Origin: Clostridia bacterium
Lineage (GTDB): Bacteria > Bacillota > Clostridia > Christensenellales > CAG-138
Length of the DNA stretch: 46,808 nt
Assembly: GCA_016296415.1 (NCBI GenBank)
Contig: JAEDJH010000002.1
Location: 1-46,808, forward strand
Reading direction: 5' to 3'
The position numbers and the translations under genes were made by a program. The first letter of the stretch is position 1. Every line of letters begins with the position of its first letter. Shown here in pieces: positions 17,029 to 25,085 of this stretch. The notes below the pieces were generated by a model. The model did no database searches. It was not told the origin of the DNA and worked only from the letters and a program-made list of their open reading frames with translations.

Positions 17029-18603
17029 TACTTGGAAAAGCTGCTTGGGTTCGACAAGCCGAACAACGGCTTTGAAATAGCCGAAGCCGAAACCGGCACG
17101 CCGCCGCTTGATGCTTCAAACTACGATATTAACACGACCTGCGAGGAAAAAGCACCGTCCTCAGTTTCGTGTGATATAAGTGTCAATTACGCATATTTGT
17201 ACGGTGTATATAAAAAGGATATAAATCCCGATATAAATCTTAGAAAGCTGAAGCTGCACGGAAAGGACGATGCGCTTGCGGTGTTTATGACCGGCATGGT
17301 CGATGGAACGGGCGTAAACGACTTTATACTTCGTCCGGCGATGCAGGAAAACGCAGAGGGAACGGATGTAAAGGCGGCGGAGGAAAGCACTCTGCCGTTT
17401 AACGAAGCGGAGCGCAGCCGAAACTGGAAGGAAATAATCAAGGCTGTAAACGAAGGTAAGCTCGCATTTTTTATCAACGGATGCGATGAGGCACTTATAC
17501 TTGATACGAGGGGCTACGAAAAGCGGAGCGTGGAGGCATCCGAAAATGAAAAGACGGTTTTGGGCGCAAAAGAAGCGTTTACCGAGAATTTACGCACAAA
17601 CATAACGCTTCTTAGGCGCATACTAAAGACGGAAAAGTTCGTATGCGAGTTTAAACGATGCAAGGCGATAAACAATCCGAATGTCACAATAGCATATCTT
17701 TCGGGGAGCGCAAACGAGCTTTTGATAAACGAGATAAGGCGCAGAGTGGCAAAGATCAAAACACGCGGCGTGCTGGACATCGGTACGCTTGTTCAGCTTA
17801 TGGGCGATGGCGGCTTTTCGATATTTCCGAAGGAGCTTTTGACGGAAAAGCCGGACAGGGTAGCATCGCACCTATTGAACGGACATATAGCCGTATTGAT
17901 GGACGGAAGTCCTATTGCAGCCGTTTTACCGATAACGCTTTTTTCGCTGATGTCAAGTGCGGAGGACAGCTACGCAAGACCGCTTCTGGGCGGGCTGCTT
18001 CGCTTCGTAAGATATGTCGGGGTAACCGTGTCGATCCTGCTTCCGGCGTATTTTTTGGCGCTTGCCCTTTATCATCAGGGCTTGCTGACGACGGAGGTGC
18101 TATATACGATAATCGCATCAAGGCGCATGGTATTTGCGTCTATCGGTACGGAGATGGTGTATCTGCTGTTCGTATTCCAGCTTATCAGAGAGGCGGGTAT
18201 GCGTGTGCCGGGGAGCATAGGACAGGCGATAGGCATAATAGGCGGTCTGATACTTGGACAGGCAGCGGTTGCGGCAAACCTTGCAAGCACGGTTGTACTA
18301 ATAATAGTGGCACTGACGGGCCTGGGCAATTTTTGCGTGCCCGACTACTCGCTGCAGATTGCTGTCGGATATGTTCGGATAATGTTTGTCATAGCGGCAT
18401 GGATAGGCGGACTGCTCGGTTTGGTAGGGGCTACGGTGATATTTCTGGCCGTTCTTTCCGCATCGAGATCCTACGGCGTGCCGTATTTAGCGCCGTTTAT
18501 ACCGAAAACGGTGAGCGATCGCCCCTTTCTGCTAAGGGGGAAAATCAGCATGCATAAGCGTACGGCGGACTATATGAACACGGACGGTGATAAAACAATA
18601 TGA
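17014..18603 (+). CDS. gerAA: GerA-type germinant receptor A subunit
   Basis: A subunit of a nutrient germinant receptor in the spore inner membrane (GerAA/SpoVAF family), 529 residues. The N-terminal 290 residues are hydrophilic, with the family segment VSCDISVNYAYLYG (about 51-64) and the LLTEKPDRVASHLLNGHIAVLMDGSP region before the membrane part. About five helices lie between residues 300 and 500. The N terminus reads well only from ATG 17014, with GGAG 6 nt upstream. It overlaps gerAB by ATGA. The ligand cannot be inferred. Expression is expected in the forespore; see the sigma-G-like promoter and hairpin. Confidence 0.9.
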   Translation: MRSFLYLEKLLGFDKPNNGFEIAEAETGTPPLDASNYDINTTCEEKAPSSVSCDISVNYAYLYGVYKKDINPDINLRKLKLHGKDDALAVFMTGMVDGTGVNDFILRPAMQENAEGTDVKAAEESTLPFNEAERSRNWKEIIKAVNEGKLAFFINGCDEALILDTRGYEKRSVEASENEKTVLGAKEAFTENLRTNITLLRRILKTEKFVCEFKRCKAINNPNVTIAYLSGSANELLINEIRRRVAKIKTRGVLDIGTLVQLMGDGGFSIFPKELLTEKPDRVASHLLNGHIAVLMDGSPIAAVLPITLFSLMSSAEDSYARPLLGGLLRFVRYVGVTVSILLPAYFLALALYHQGLLTTEVLYTIIASRRMVFASIGTEMVYLLFVFQLIREAGMRVPGSIGQAIGIIGGLILGQAAVAANLASTVVLIIVALTGLGNFCVPDYSLQIAVGYVRIMFVIAAWIGGLLGLVGATVIFLAVLSASRSYGVPYLAPFIPKTVSDRPFLLRGKISMHKRTADYMNTDGDKTI

Positions 18604-19724
18604 TAAAACAGTCGCAGAAATACGGTGTTGCCGATTTTACAAAGACATTATTGCTTATCCTCTGCACAAGCTCAATATTTGCCATGAACGCCATCAGGGG
18701 AGCATCATGGAACAATTCCTCGTTTATTACCATGCCGATTGCGTTTGCGATTGCGTCGGTGCTGCTGACGGTGATCTTTCTGTCCGTGACAAAAAGCGGC
18801 AAGGGCGGACTTATATCGGTTTACGAGGAAAGTATGGGCGAAGCCGTCGGTAAAATTATGTCTGTGTTGCTGACGCTTGTGTTTATCGGTGCTGCGGTAC
18901 TGCCGCTTATACAGTTTATAAACGTGATGCACGATTTGGTGTACAATGTGGAGATAACGTCACTGGCGGCACTTGTTGTTATTATACTGGCCGTCCTGTG
19001 CCTGAGCGGCATGGAGGGGGTAATGGGTGCGGCAAGCGTTGCGGTATATATCGTGCTGATCTCAATACTGTTCATGCTTGTTACGACATCGGAGAGCTTT
19101 GATGTTTATCGGCTTTTTCCTATGCTTGGAAGCTACGGCTCTGCGGTGTCCGCCACATTTTCGCAAAGCGCATATCTGCTTCCCGCAATGCTGATGCCGC
19201 TTATATACAGAAAAAACCTTCAAAGCGATACATCCGTAAGAAGGGTTTATAAGATTGCCCTGCCCGTTGCGTTTGTCTTTTGCACAGCAGTGCATCTGAG
19301 CATAGATATGGTCTATTCATATAACGAGTTTGAGGAGATGAAAATGCCGATGTATCATCTTTATCATATAAATCTTACCCAGCTCGGAGAGGGATTCACC
19401 TCGAGGATAGATAAATTGCTGTTTTTCATGTGGCTCGGAGGAACGCTTCTTACCTCGGCGCTTTATATTTGCACAGCGTCAGACATTTTCGGACGGCTGT
19501 TCAAAAAAATGGATGCCAGACCAGTAAGGATAGTTTTTGTGATTATAGTTTTGTGCATGTGCATAATAGACAGCGTTTCGTTTGTGAGGTTTAATGAGCT
19601 TTATACGGTACTCGATCGGATAAAGAAAAACGGCGGGATCATATTACTTCCGATCGTGCTTGTTCCGTCGCTTATTGTGCTTATAAAATGCAGAAAGGGG
19701 GCAGGGAAAGGCGATGAAGCGTAA
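18600..19724 (+). CDS. gerAB: GerA-type germinant receptor B subunit (permease-like)
   Basis: Integral membrane subunit of 374 residues with about ten hydrophobic helices, belonging to the APC-like spore permease family. It is thought to hold the germinant-binding site. The start overlaps the gerAA stop as ATGA, and the 3-prime end overlaps gerAC by 11 bp, so the three subunits are translationally coupled. The N terminus (KYGVADFTKTLLLILCTSSIF) and the segment with YSYNEFEEMKMPMYHLYHI between helices are typical. No ligand can be assigned. Confidence 0.9.
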   Translation: MIKQSQKYGVADFTKTLLLILCTSSIFAMNAIRGASWNNSSFITMPIAFAIASVLLTVIFLSVTKSGKGGLISVYEESMGEAVGKIMSVLLTLVFIGAAVLPLIQFINVMHDLVYNVEITSLAALVVIILAVLCLSGMEGVMGAASVAVYIVLISILFMLVTTSESFDVYRLFPMLGSYGSAVSATFSQSAYLLPAMLMPLIYRKNLQSDTSVRRVYKIALPVAFVFCTAVHLSIDMVYSYNEFEEMKMPMYHLYHINLTQLGEGFTSRIDKLLFFMWLGGTLLTSALYICTASDIFGRLFKKMDARPVRIVFVIIVLCMCIIDSVSFVRFNELYTVLDRIKKNGGIILLPIVLVPSLIVLIKCRKGAGKGDEA

Positions 19725-20997
19725 ACTTATGTGCCTTGTGCTTGCAGCGATGATGCTTGTCTGCACGGGATGCCTGAACCCGTCGGCGCTCGATCAATAC
19801 AGCTATGTTATGTCGATAGGCGTTGATATGGGGAAGCAGATGCGGTTTAATGTGACTTTTTTGGTGCAAAAAGAGGATGAATCGGCAGAGGGTAAAGCCA
19901 GCGGCGGCGCAATTTATTTAACAGCCGAGGGGGATACGCTCCTTGAAGCCCTTGAAACCTGTCATAAGGGCGTACCCACGATGTTGAGCTTTTCGAGGAT
20001 CAACTCAATAAACTTTTCAAGTGAGGTTGCCGAAGCAGGGCTGATTGAGGAGTTTATGTCCTTTTCGCTCGACTCACTGTCAATGCGGCAATCCGTCAGA
20101 CTGCTTATCACGCAGGGCAAAGCTGAGGATTTCCTGAAAGGTATGACCATGGGCGACAAGGAAAACATTGCCAAAATCCAGATGAGCCTCAAAAGCTTCT
20201 ATGAGCTGAGCGGCATTTTTTCGCTGACGAATTTTGCTTTGCTCATCGAGGCGATCGACAGCAGACGGCTTGATGTAACACTGTCGCTTTGCGGCGTGGA
20301 TGAATCCGTGCAGCCACCGCAGCAGCAAAGCGGGAACTCGCAGGGGACAGGAGACGGAAGCGGTTCCGATGCGGGCACGGGAGGCGGAGGTACGAACCAA
20401 AATGCTGCTCAGGGCGGGGCGTCCGGTGCGGAGGATAAGAAGGATACCACGGCTGGAGTATTTCGTTCGGGCGGAATGAAGGCGTATGTGTCCGGCTCGG
20501 CGCTTTTTGACGGATGGAAGATGGTCGGAACGCTAAATGCCCCGGATACACAGCTTATGCTTATTGCAAGAGGCGAATTTAAGCAGGGAAAAATTACCTT
20601 TAACGGAATAGGCGATGGTATATTAGAGGGAAGATTTGAGCTTATTGAGAGCCCAAAGGTAAAAACGAATACACAAGACGGGCTTTTTGCGGAGTTTGAT
20701 ATAAGCCTGCGATGCAGCATAATAACGGATACCGCCGAGGTCACGAGGAGCATGAGCGGCGAGGCGATAGAGCAGGCAATGGCGGCGCAGCTTGAGGAGG
20801 GGCTCGAGAGGGTGTTTTTGGGCTGCAGGAGCCTGAACTCGGACGCCTTCCACCTTGGACGGGTTTTTTCAAAAAACTTCATACTTATAAGTGAGTGGGA
20901 GAGCTTCGACTGGAAGTCAAGGTATAAGGATGTAAATGCAAGTTTTAACGTTAAGGTCAAGCTGGACGGCAGATATTCGCCGGGGCTTTGGGAGTGA
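19714..20997 (+). CDS. gerAC: GerA-type germinant receptor C subunit (lipoprotein)
   Basis: Spore inner-membrane lipoprotein of 427 residues, the third receptor subunit. A signal peptide ends in the lipobox VCTGC, with the lipidated Cys at residue 20. The mature start LNPSALDQYSYVMSIGVDM matches the family, where an early DxYxxVxSIGID-type strand follows the anchor. Between about residues 199 and 245 lies a low-complexity Gln/Gly/Ser/Asn insert separating the two halves of the protein, longer than I would expect. The C-terminal half (about 250-427) looks normal. It overlaps gerAB by 11 bp; a 52-residue membrane gene starts 2 bp after its stop. Confidence 0.88.
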   Translation: MKRKLMCLVLAAMMLVCTGCLNPSALDQYSYVMSIGVDMGKQMRFNVTFLVQKEDESAEGKASGGAIYLTAEGDTLLEALETCHKGVPTMLSFSRINSINFSSEVAEAGLIEEFMSFSLDSLSMRQSVRLLITQGKAEDFLKGMTMGDKENIAKIQMSLKSFYELSGIFSLTNFALLIEAIDSRRLDVTLSLCGVDESVQPPQQQSGNSQGTGDGSGSDAGTGGGGTNQNAAQGGASGAEDKKDTTAGVFRSGGMKAYVSGSALFDGWKMVGTLNAPDTQLMLIARGEFKQGKITFNGIGDGILEGRFELIESPKVKTNTQDGLFAEFDISLRCSIITDTAEVTRSMSGEAIEQAMAAQLEEGLERVFLGCRSLNSDAFHLGRVFSKNFILISEWESFDWKSRYKDVNASFNVKVKLDGRYSPGLWE

Positions 20998-20999
20998 TC

Positions 21000-21158
21000 A
21001 TGGGTTTATTGTGTATAGAAGCGGCGTTAGCAGCCGGATATTGCGTGCTGTATGCGGTCTACAGTGCAAAGAAGCGCAACAAAGCCGCCGCTTGGGGTAT
21101 GGCGGTGCTGTGCGTTGCTCTTGCTGCGGCGTTAGGCTCGTTATTCCTGCTTATTTAG
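21000..21158 (+). CDS. Small two-helix membrane protein at the end of the ger operon
   Basis: ATG 21000 opens a 52-codon frame ending in TAG at 21158. GGGAG lies 5 nt before ATG and the gerAC stop is 2 bp away, so it sits in the operon. The product has a hydrophobic N-terminal helix (residues 2-20, GLLCIEAALAAGYCVLYAV), a basic loop SAKKRNKAA and a second helix (about 32-52) ending at the C terminus. Some Bacillus ger loci carry a small two-helix D subunit that tunes germination; this gene matches in position and topology, but homology by sequence is untested. Its 3-prime end overlaps the convergent NAD(P)HX gene by 18 bp. Confidence 0.65.
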   Translation: MGLLCIEAALAAGYCVLYAVYSAKKRNKAAAWGMAVLCVALAAALGSLFLLI

Positions 21159-22655
21159 GAAGTGTTCCAGCATGGAATTTGAAACAAGCCGCTCCCCGAG
21201 CGCTTTTGTTGCGGATTCACATGAAAGCCCCAGCAGATATGCGCCAAGAGACGCAGAATCGTACGGGTTAAGACCCTGTGCCGCAAGCGATGCGATTATT
21301 CCCGTGAGGGTATCGCCACTCCCGCCCTTTGACAATCCGCTGTTACCGCTGGTGTTGTAGGTTATGCCTCCGTCATGCGAGGCGATTATGCTCGTTGCGC
21401 CCTTTAGCAGCAGCGTACACCGGTTAATAGCCGAAAAGCTTTGCGCAATATAAAGGGGTGAATTTAAAATTTGAGCAGTATCACATCCGCATATCCTCGA
21501 CATTTCCGCAGGATGCGGCGTCAAAATCGCATTTGGGTGCAGGAGACTCAAGAGCTTCCTGTTGACGGAGAGAGCATTCAACGCATCTGCGTCTATCACG
21601 GCGGTTTTCCTGCTTGATAAGACGGTCTGAAGGAGCTTAGCTATTGCTGAACAGTCCGTGCCAAGCCCCGGACCTATGGCGACGGTATTTGCCCATTCAA
21701 TGCCTTTTTTGACCGCATCAAGCGCTTCGTCGAGTTCATCGAATGCGCTTATCATGGCCTCGGGGAGCGTTGAAAAATACTGCACCGTGTCTCTGTGACA
21801 GATGACCTTTACCAGACCACAGCCGACGGCGTATGCCGAACGGGCGCACATAAGCGCCGCACCGCCCATGCCCTTTGCTCCGGCGATTATCAATACCTTA
21901 CCGTAGCTTCCTTTGTTGCTGTTTTGCTTGCGTTGCGGAAGGAGCTTTGCTATATCGCCATGCTCAAGCATCCGTTCGGCAAAATCGGAGTCGGCGATGC
22001 CGCTTTGGGGACAGATGGGGGCGACGTCAAGCTTACCCGTGTACTCACGCCCGGGGAAAAGCAAATGCCCGCGCTTTATAAACTGTATAGCGACGGTCTC
22101 ATCGGCGTTTACACAGCAGCCGAGGGTCCTTCCGGTATCACCGTCTATGCCCGAAGCAATATCTATCGCAAGCCTGTACGCACTTTGTTCGTTTATAAGC
22201 TCGACAGCGGTTTTGTATATGCCGTCAACAATGCGGTTCAGCCCTGTGCCGAATATTGCGTCGATAATAAGCTCGAACGAGTTTTTTTCAAAAAAAGTGC
22301 AAAGCGCCTTGTCATCGTCGATCACGGTAACATCCAGACCGAGCTTTCGGTTGATGGAAAGATTTCGGTCGACAGACCGAGAAAGGCTTGATTCGCTGCC
22401 GATAATTATTGCGATGCTGTCCGTTCCGCGCATCTTGAGCAGACGCTGGACGCAAAGTCCGTCGCCGCCGTTATTGCCCACGCCGCACACGATCAGTATT
22501 TTTGCGGTGCAGAGGTTGACTTTTTCTATGTTTGATATTGCATTCACAACGCCAAAGGAAGCATTTTCCATAAGTATCTGTCCGTCAATGCCCACTTCGT
22601 TGCTGTAAAAAGCGTCAATTTTTGCCATTTCTTTCGGTGAAGTAATTTTAAGCAT
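21141..22655 (-). CDS. nnr: Bifunctional NAD(P)H-hydrate epimerase/dehydratase
   Basis: Repairs hydrated NADH and NADPH: the N-terminal YjeF_N half (about residues 1-215) epimerises R- to S-NAD(P)HX, and the C-terminal YjeF_C half (about 230-504) dehydrates it with ATP or ADP. Visible motifs are CGVGNNGGDGLCVQRLL near residue 56, IDAIFGTGL near 133, DIASGIDGDTG near 163, the dehydratase loop GGSGDTLTGIIASLAAQG near 457 and AIGPGLGTD near 333. Length (504) fits the fused form. The gene overlaps the birA stop by 8 bp, so they are coupled. Confidence 0.93.
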   Translation of the reverse strand: MLKITSPKEMAKIDAFYSNEVGIDGQILMENASFGVVNAISNIEKVNLCTAKILIVCGVGNNGGDGLCVQRLLKMRGTDSIAIIIGSESSLSRSVDRNLSINRKLGLDVTVIDDDKALCTFFEKNSFELIIDAIFGTGLNRIVDGIYKTAVELINEQSAYRLAIDIASGIDGDTGRTLGCCVNADETVAIQFIKRGHLLFPGREYTGKLDVAPICPQSGIADSDFAERMLEHGDIAKLLPQRKQNSNKGSYGKVLIIAGAKGMGGAALMCARSAYAVGCGLVKVICHRDTVQYFSTLPEAMISAFDELDEALDAVKKGIEWANTVAIGPGLGTDCSAIAKLLQTVLSSRKTAVIDADALNALSVNRKLLSLLHPNAILTPHPAEMSRICGCDTAQILNSPLYIAQSFSAINRCTLLLKGATSIIASHDGGITYNTSGNSGLSKGGSGDTLTGIIASLAAQGLNPYDSASLGAYLLGLSCESATKALGERLVSNSMLEHFLNKQE

Positions 22656-23445
22656 TTTTACCCCTCAGCGATACGTCGCCGCAGTCTATTGTTATAATTT
22701 TTTTTGCCCCGTCCTCGAGCAGTATGCGCCCGTAACAGTCAAAATCGGTCACACGACCGAACGTCTTTTTACCGTCTGCGCCGAGTATCGAAACATCCTG
22801 TCCTATCGTGCAGGAGACCTGCTTATATTCGTCAAGCAGGCTTTCAAAGCCTTCATCGGCTGCGATGAGCTTTGAATAGGAAAGAACACGGCGAACCGTT
22901 TCGGCGGCTATTGCCTCGGCGGAGAGATTTTTTCCGGTTATCATTTTCATCGAAACGGCGAGCGCCTCAATGTCCGGCGAAAATGAGCTGTTGGCGATGT
23001 TGATGCCGATACCGATAATGACAGCGTTTCCTACCGATTCAAGTAAAATTCCGCACAGCTTTTTACCGTTGTGCAAAATATCGTTGGGCCATTTGATTCT
23101 TATGCCGTCCGCATAGTCCGCCAGGGTTTTTTGTACGGCAACGGCGGCGGCTATTACATATCTTTGGGAAAATGAAGGAGAAACGGCATTTTTTATAAGT
23201 AGGCTCATACAGACAGTGCCATCGTCGTCCGTCCAGCTCCGCCCGATTCGTCCCCTGCCGCCAGTTTGCCTGTCGCAGACGAAAAGCACGGGTTTGAGGA
23301 AGGCGCCCGCTGAGGAATCCGAGGCAAATTGCTTTGCGAACCGTTTTGCATCATCGTTGGTGGATACGGTTTTGCACCTGTGGACTATTTCAAAATCCGC
23401 ACCTGCGTATTCTGCAAGCTTTTTAAGATCGAGCTTATACATCAT
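22648..23445 (-). CDS. birA: Biotin-[acetyl-CoA-carboxylase] ligase, without a DNA-binding domain
   Basis: Attaches biotin to carboxylase carrier domains via biotinyl-AMP; cytoplasmic, 265 residues. The biotin-AMP loop is GRGRIGRSW near residue 66, the catalytic segment is IRIKWPNDI near residue 115, and a C-terminal SH3-like domain ends at DVSLRGK. The N-terminal helix-turn-helix of repressor-type BirA is absent, so it should not regulate transcription. Start: the adjacent ATGs at 23445 and 23442 overlap the recX stop. The longer frame to 23649 runs through recX out of frame and is rejected. It overlaps the following nnr gene by 8 bp. Confidence 0.9.
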   Translation of the reverse strand: MMYKLDLKKLAEYAGADFEIVHRCKTVSTNDDAKRFAKQFASDSSAGAFLKPVLFVCDRQTGGRGRIGRSWTDDDGTVCMSLLIKNAVSPSFSQRYVIAAAVAVQKTLADYADGIRIKWPNDILHNGKKLCGILLESVGNAVIIGIGINIANSSFSPDIEALAVSMKMITGKNLSAEAIAAETVRRVLSYSKLIAADEGFESLLDEYKQVSCTIGQDVSILGADGKKTFGRVTDFDCYGRILLEDGAKKIITIDCGDVSLRGKNA

Positions 23446-23959
23446 CGTCCTCGCCGCAGTCTGCCATATCCGCTTCAGAAAAATCGTCACAGTTTCCCGC
23501 AATCTCGCTGATACAGCGCTTGACGGTTTCATAGCCATATCCCCTTGAGACAAGGCGCTTGATGGTGCGCTGCTTTTGCTCGGCCTTTTCATATTTGTCG
23601 AACATATTGTAAAACTTTTCCGCAACGGCGAGCGCATTTTGATATTCAACCTCGTCTGTTACCGCTAAAAGGGCGTCGTCGATTATGTCAGCGGACAGCT
23701 TATGGCTTTTAAGCTGCTCATACAGCTTGCGCCTGCTCACGGGCTTTGTATTTAGGCGTGAAATAATAAAGTTTTCGGCATAGGCTTTATCGTTGATGTA
23801 GCCAAGCTCCTTTAATCTCTCCATCGTTGAGTATATCTCATAGTCGCCGAATTGGCAGGTATCAAGATAAAGCTCGGTTTCCAGTGCAGTTCGGGGCTTT
23901 GAGGTCAAGTAGCCGAGCGCCGCATCCATGGGGGAAATTCCTTTTTTTACTTTTTTCAT
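23435..23959 (-). CDS. recX: Regulatory protein RecX
   Basis: Cytoplasmic modulator of RecA, 174 residues, all helical. Three-helix repeats are visible: DAALGYLTSKPRTALETELYL (about 13-33), MERLKELGYINDKAYAENFI (about 44-63), and KPVSRRKLYEQLKSHKLSADI after it. The C-terminal repeat includes KRLVSRGYGYETVKRCI. The start is ATG 23959: AAGGAG sits 6 nt upstream, whereas the longer frame to 24091 adds a hydrophobic stretch unlike RecX. It overlaps birA by 11 bp and is the first gene of the recX-birA-nnr operon. A plausible promoter lies at 24006-24035. Confidence 0.85.
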   Translation of the reverse strand: MKKVKKGISPMDAALGYLTSKPRTALETELYLDTCQFGDYEIYSTMERLKELGYINDKAYAENFIISRLNTKPVSRRKLYEQLKSHKLSADIIDDALLAVTDEVEYQNALAVAEKFYNMFDKYEKAEQKQRTIKRLVSRGYGYETVKRCISEIAGNCDDFSEADMADCGEDDDV

Positions 23960-24005
23960 TCCGTACTCCTTCGCGCCTTTTGTATTAAGCATCGCCTTAC
24001 GTTTA

Positions 24006-24035
24006 AGTATAGCCGCATAAACAAATAAAATCCAA
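24006..24035 (-). promoter_or_regulatory. Sigma-A promoter candidate for recX-birA-nnr
   Basis: Minus-strand TTGGAT (24030-24035), 18 bp, TATACT (24006-24011). Divergent from the coat genes. On plus, TATACAAT at 24039-24046 resembles a sigma-E -10, but its -35 match is poor. Confidence 0.4.
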
Positions 24036-24103
24036 CAATATACAATAATAAATTTAAAAATTGCGAGAAAACTAATATCGACAAACCGCAAGGAGGTTTA
24101 ACA

Positions 24104-24397
24104 ATGTCGAACAAAACCCAAAACAATGCGTCCGGAACAACGGCGCAGAGCACGCAGACGTTCGAAGATTTTCTGAGACAGACTTCGTCGAACTGGAACA
24201 CGGAAACCGCCAACATGGATTCCAAGGATCTGGGCATAGTGCAGGACAACCTTTATCACGAGGCGCTTGCATATAAAAAGTGCCAGGTTTATTCGCAGTA
24301 TCTTACGGATCCGCAGCTTAAGGGTCTTGCATCCAACGCTGCCGAGCATCATAAGCAGCATTTCAATGCTATGATGCAGTACCTGAATTGTCACTGA
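24104..24397 (+). CDS. Small spore coat-type protein (helical, CotF-related neighbour)
   Basis: Soluble helical protein of 97 residues. The N-terminal 25 are polar (Gln/Asn/Thr-rich). The core DNLYHEALAYKKCQVYSQYL followed by EHHKQHFNAMMQYL (about residues 46-95) has the two-helix layout common in small clostridial coat proteins. It carries two cysteines. AAGGAGG is 7 nt before ATG. It is followed 14 bp later by a clear CotF-type gene, which supports a coat role in the mother cell. Family assignment rests on context and helix pattern, not on a unique motif. Confidence 0.6.
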   Translation: MSNKTQNNASGTTAQSTQTFEDFLRQTSSNWNTETANMDSKDLGIVQDNLYHEALAYKKCQVYSQYLTDPQLKGLASNAAEHHKQHFNAMMQYLNCH

Positions 24398-24411
24398 GGG
24401 GAGGGAGAACG

Positions 24412-24693
24412 ATGAATAACAATCAATCGATGACCGAAAAGGAAATGCTCACCGACCTTTTGAACGAGGAAAAGTACCTTGTGAAGCAGTACGCCAGCGA
24501 CATGACGGAATCGGCAAGTGCAAGGCTGAGGCAGGTGCTTTTGGCGAATATGACCGAATGTGCTACCGACCAGTACAGCATTTTTGACCAGATGAGGACG
24601 AGAAATATGTATAAGACGAAGCCGTCCCAGCCGCAGGAGATTCAGACAGCGAAGCAGGATATGCAGCAGCTCAAGAATCAGACGGGAATCTAA
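24412..24693 (+). CDS. CotF-family spore coat protein
   Basis: Protein of 93 residues matching the coat F domain: MTEKEMLTDLLNEEKYLVKQY (about 7-27) and ASARLRQVLL, then the QYSIFDQMRTRNMYKTKPSQ segment and a C-terminal helix QTAKQDMQQLKNQ. Start is ATG 24412, with GGAGGG 5 nt upstream; the longer frame from TTG 24388 overlaps the previous gene. It is expected in the spore coat, made in the mother cell. A long hairpin follows before the spoVA genes. Confidence 0.8.
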   Translation: MNNNQSMTEKEMLTDLLNEEKYLVKQYASDMTESASARLRQVLLANMTECATDQYSIFDQMRTRNMYKTKPSQPQEIQTAKQDMQQLKNQTGI

Positions 24694-24701
24694 CGGATTC
24701 C

Positions 24702-24746
24702 GGCAGACCATTTTGAAGCGGCTTTCAACCGCCAAGGTGGTCTGCC
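24702..24746. terminator. Long hairpin between the coat genes and the spoVA cluster
   Basis: Bases 24702-24715 pair with 24733-24746 (14 pairs, two of them G-U), followed inward by GCGG/CCGC around a 7-nt loop, with a two-base bulge on the left. The downstream T tract is weak, so it may act as an RNA stability or partial-termination element rather than a full terminator. Confidence 0.5.
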
Positions 24747-24764
24747 ACCTGTTTATGGGAAAAT

Positions 24765-25085
24765 ATGCTCAGAAAAATCAATAGGGTTTTGTTGGCTGCA
24801 GCGATAGTAATGCTGGCTGCGTGCGGCGTTTTATTGCTGAGCATGCTGTGGGGAGCAGAAGACAGAAGTTGGATTGATAATGCCGACTTTGTAAATACTA
24901 CGGGGGAAAAATATTGGAAAGGGGAAGAAAGACGGATTATGCTTAATACAACGATGCAGGGATACATGATAAAGGCCAAGCTATTCGAGCCAAGCGGTAA
25001 CGCAGGCGCAAGTATATCGCCCGAGAGGGAGATACGGAGCAAAGGTGTATATATGAAGGAGGAGAAGGATCGTGCAGGACAGTGA
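24765..25085 (+). CDS. Unknown small membrane-anchored protein upstream of spoVAC
   Basis: Reading frame of 106 residues with one N-terminal membrane helix (about 8-29) and a polar 77-residue domain expected outside the cytoplasm. An LAAC sequence at 18-21 resembles a lipobox, but the hydrophobic stretch continues after it, so a plain anchor is more likely. It does not resemble SpoVAA or SpoVAB as I know them. Its ribosome site is weak (GGGA). The end overlaps spoVAC by 14 bp, and the spoVAC ribosome site lies inside it, which supports co-translation. Role unknown; spore membrane is a guess from context. Confidence 0.5.
   Translation: MLRKINRVLLAAAIVMLAACGVLLLSMLWGAEDRSWIDNADFVNTTGEKYWKGEERRIMLNTTMQGYMIKAKLFEPSGNAGASISPEREIRSKGVYMKEEKDRAGQ

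Noticed and set aside
17658..18557. Plus-strand 299-codon frame inside gerAA
   Set aside because: Shifted frame within gerAA, no ribosome site, Arg/Cys/Gly-rich composition.
23446..23649. N-terminal extension of the biotin ligase, which might have been a DNA-binding domain
   Set aside because: The extra 68 codons run through recX in another frame, show no helix-turn-helix, and a natural start exists at 23445.
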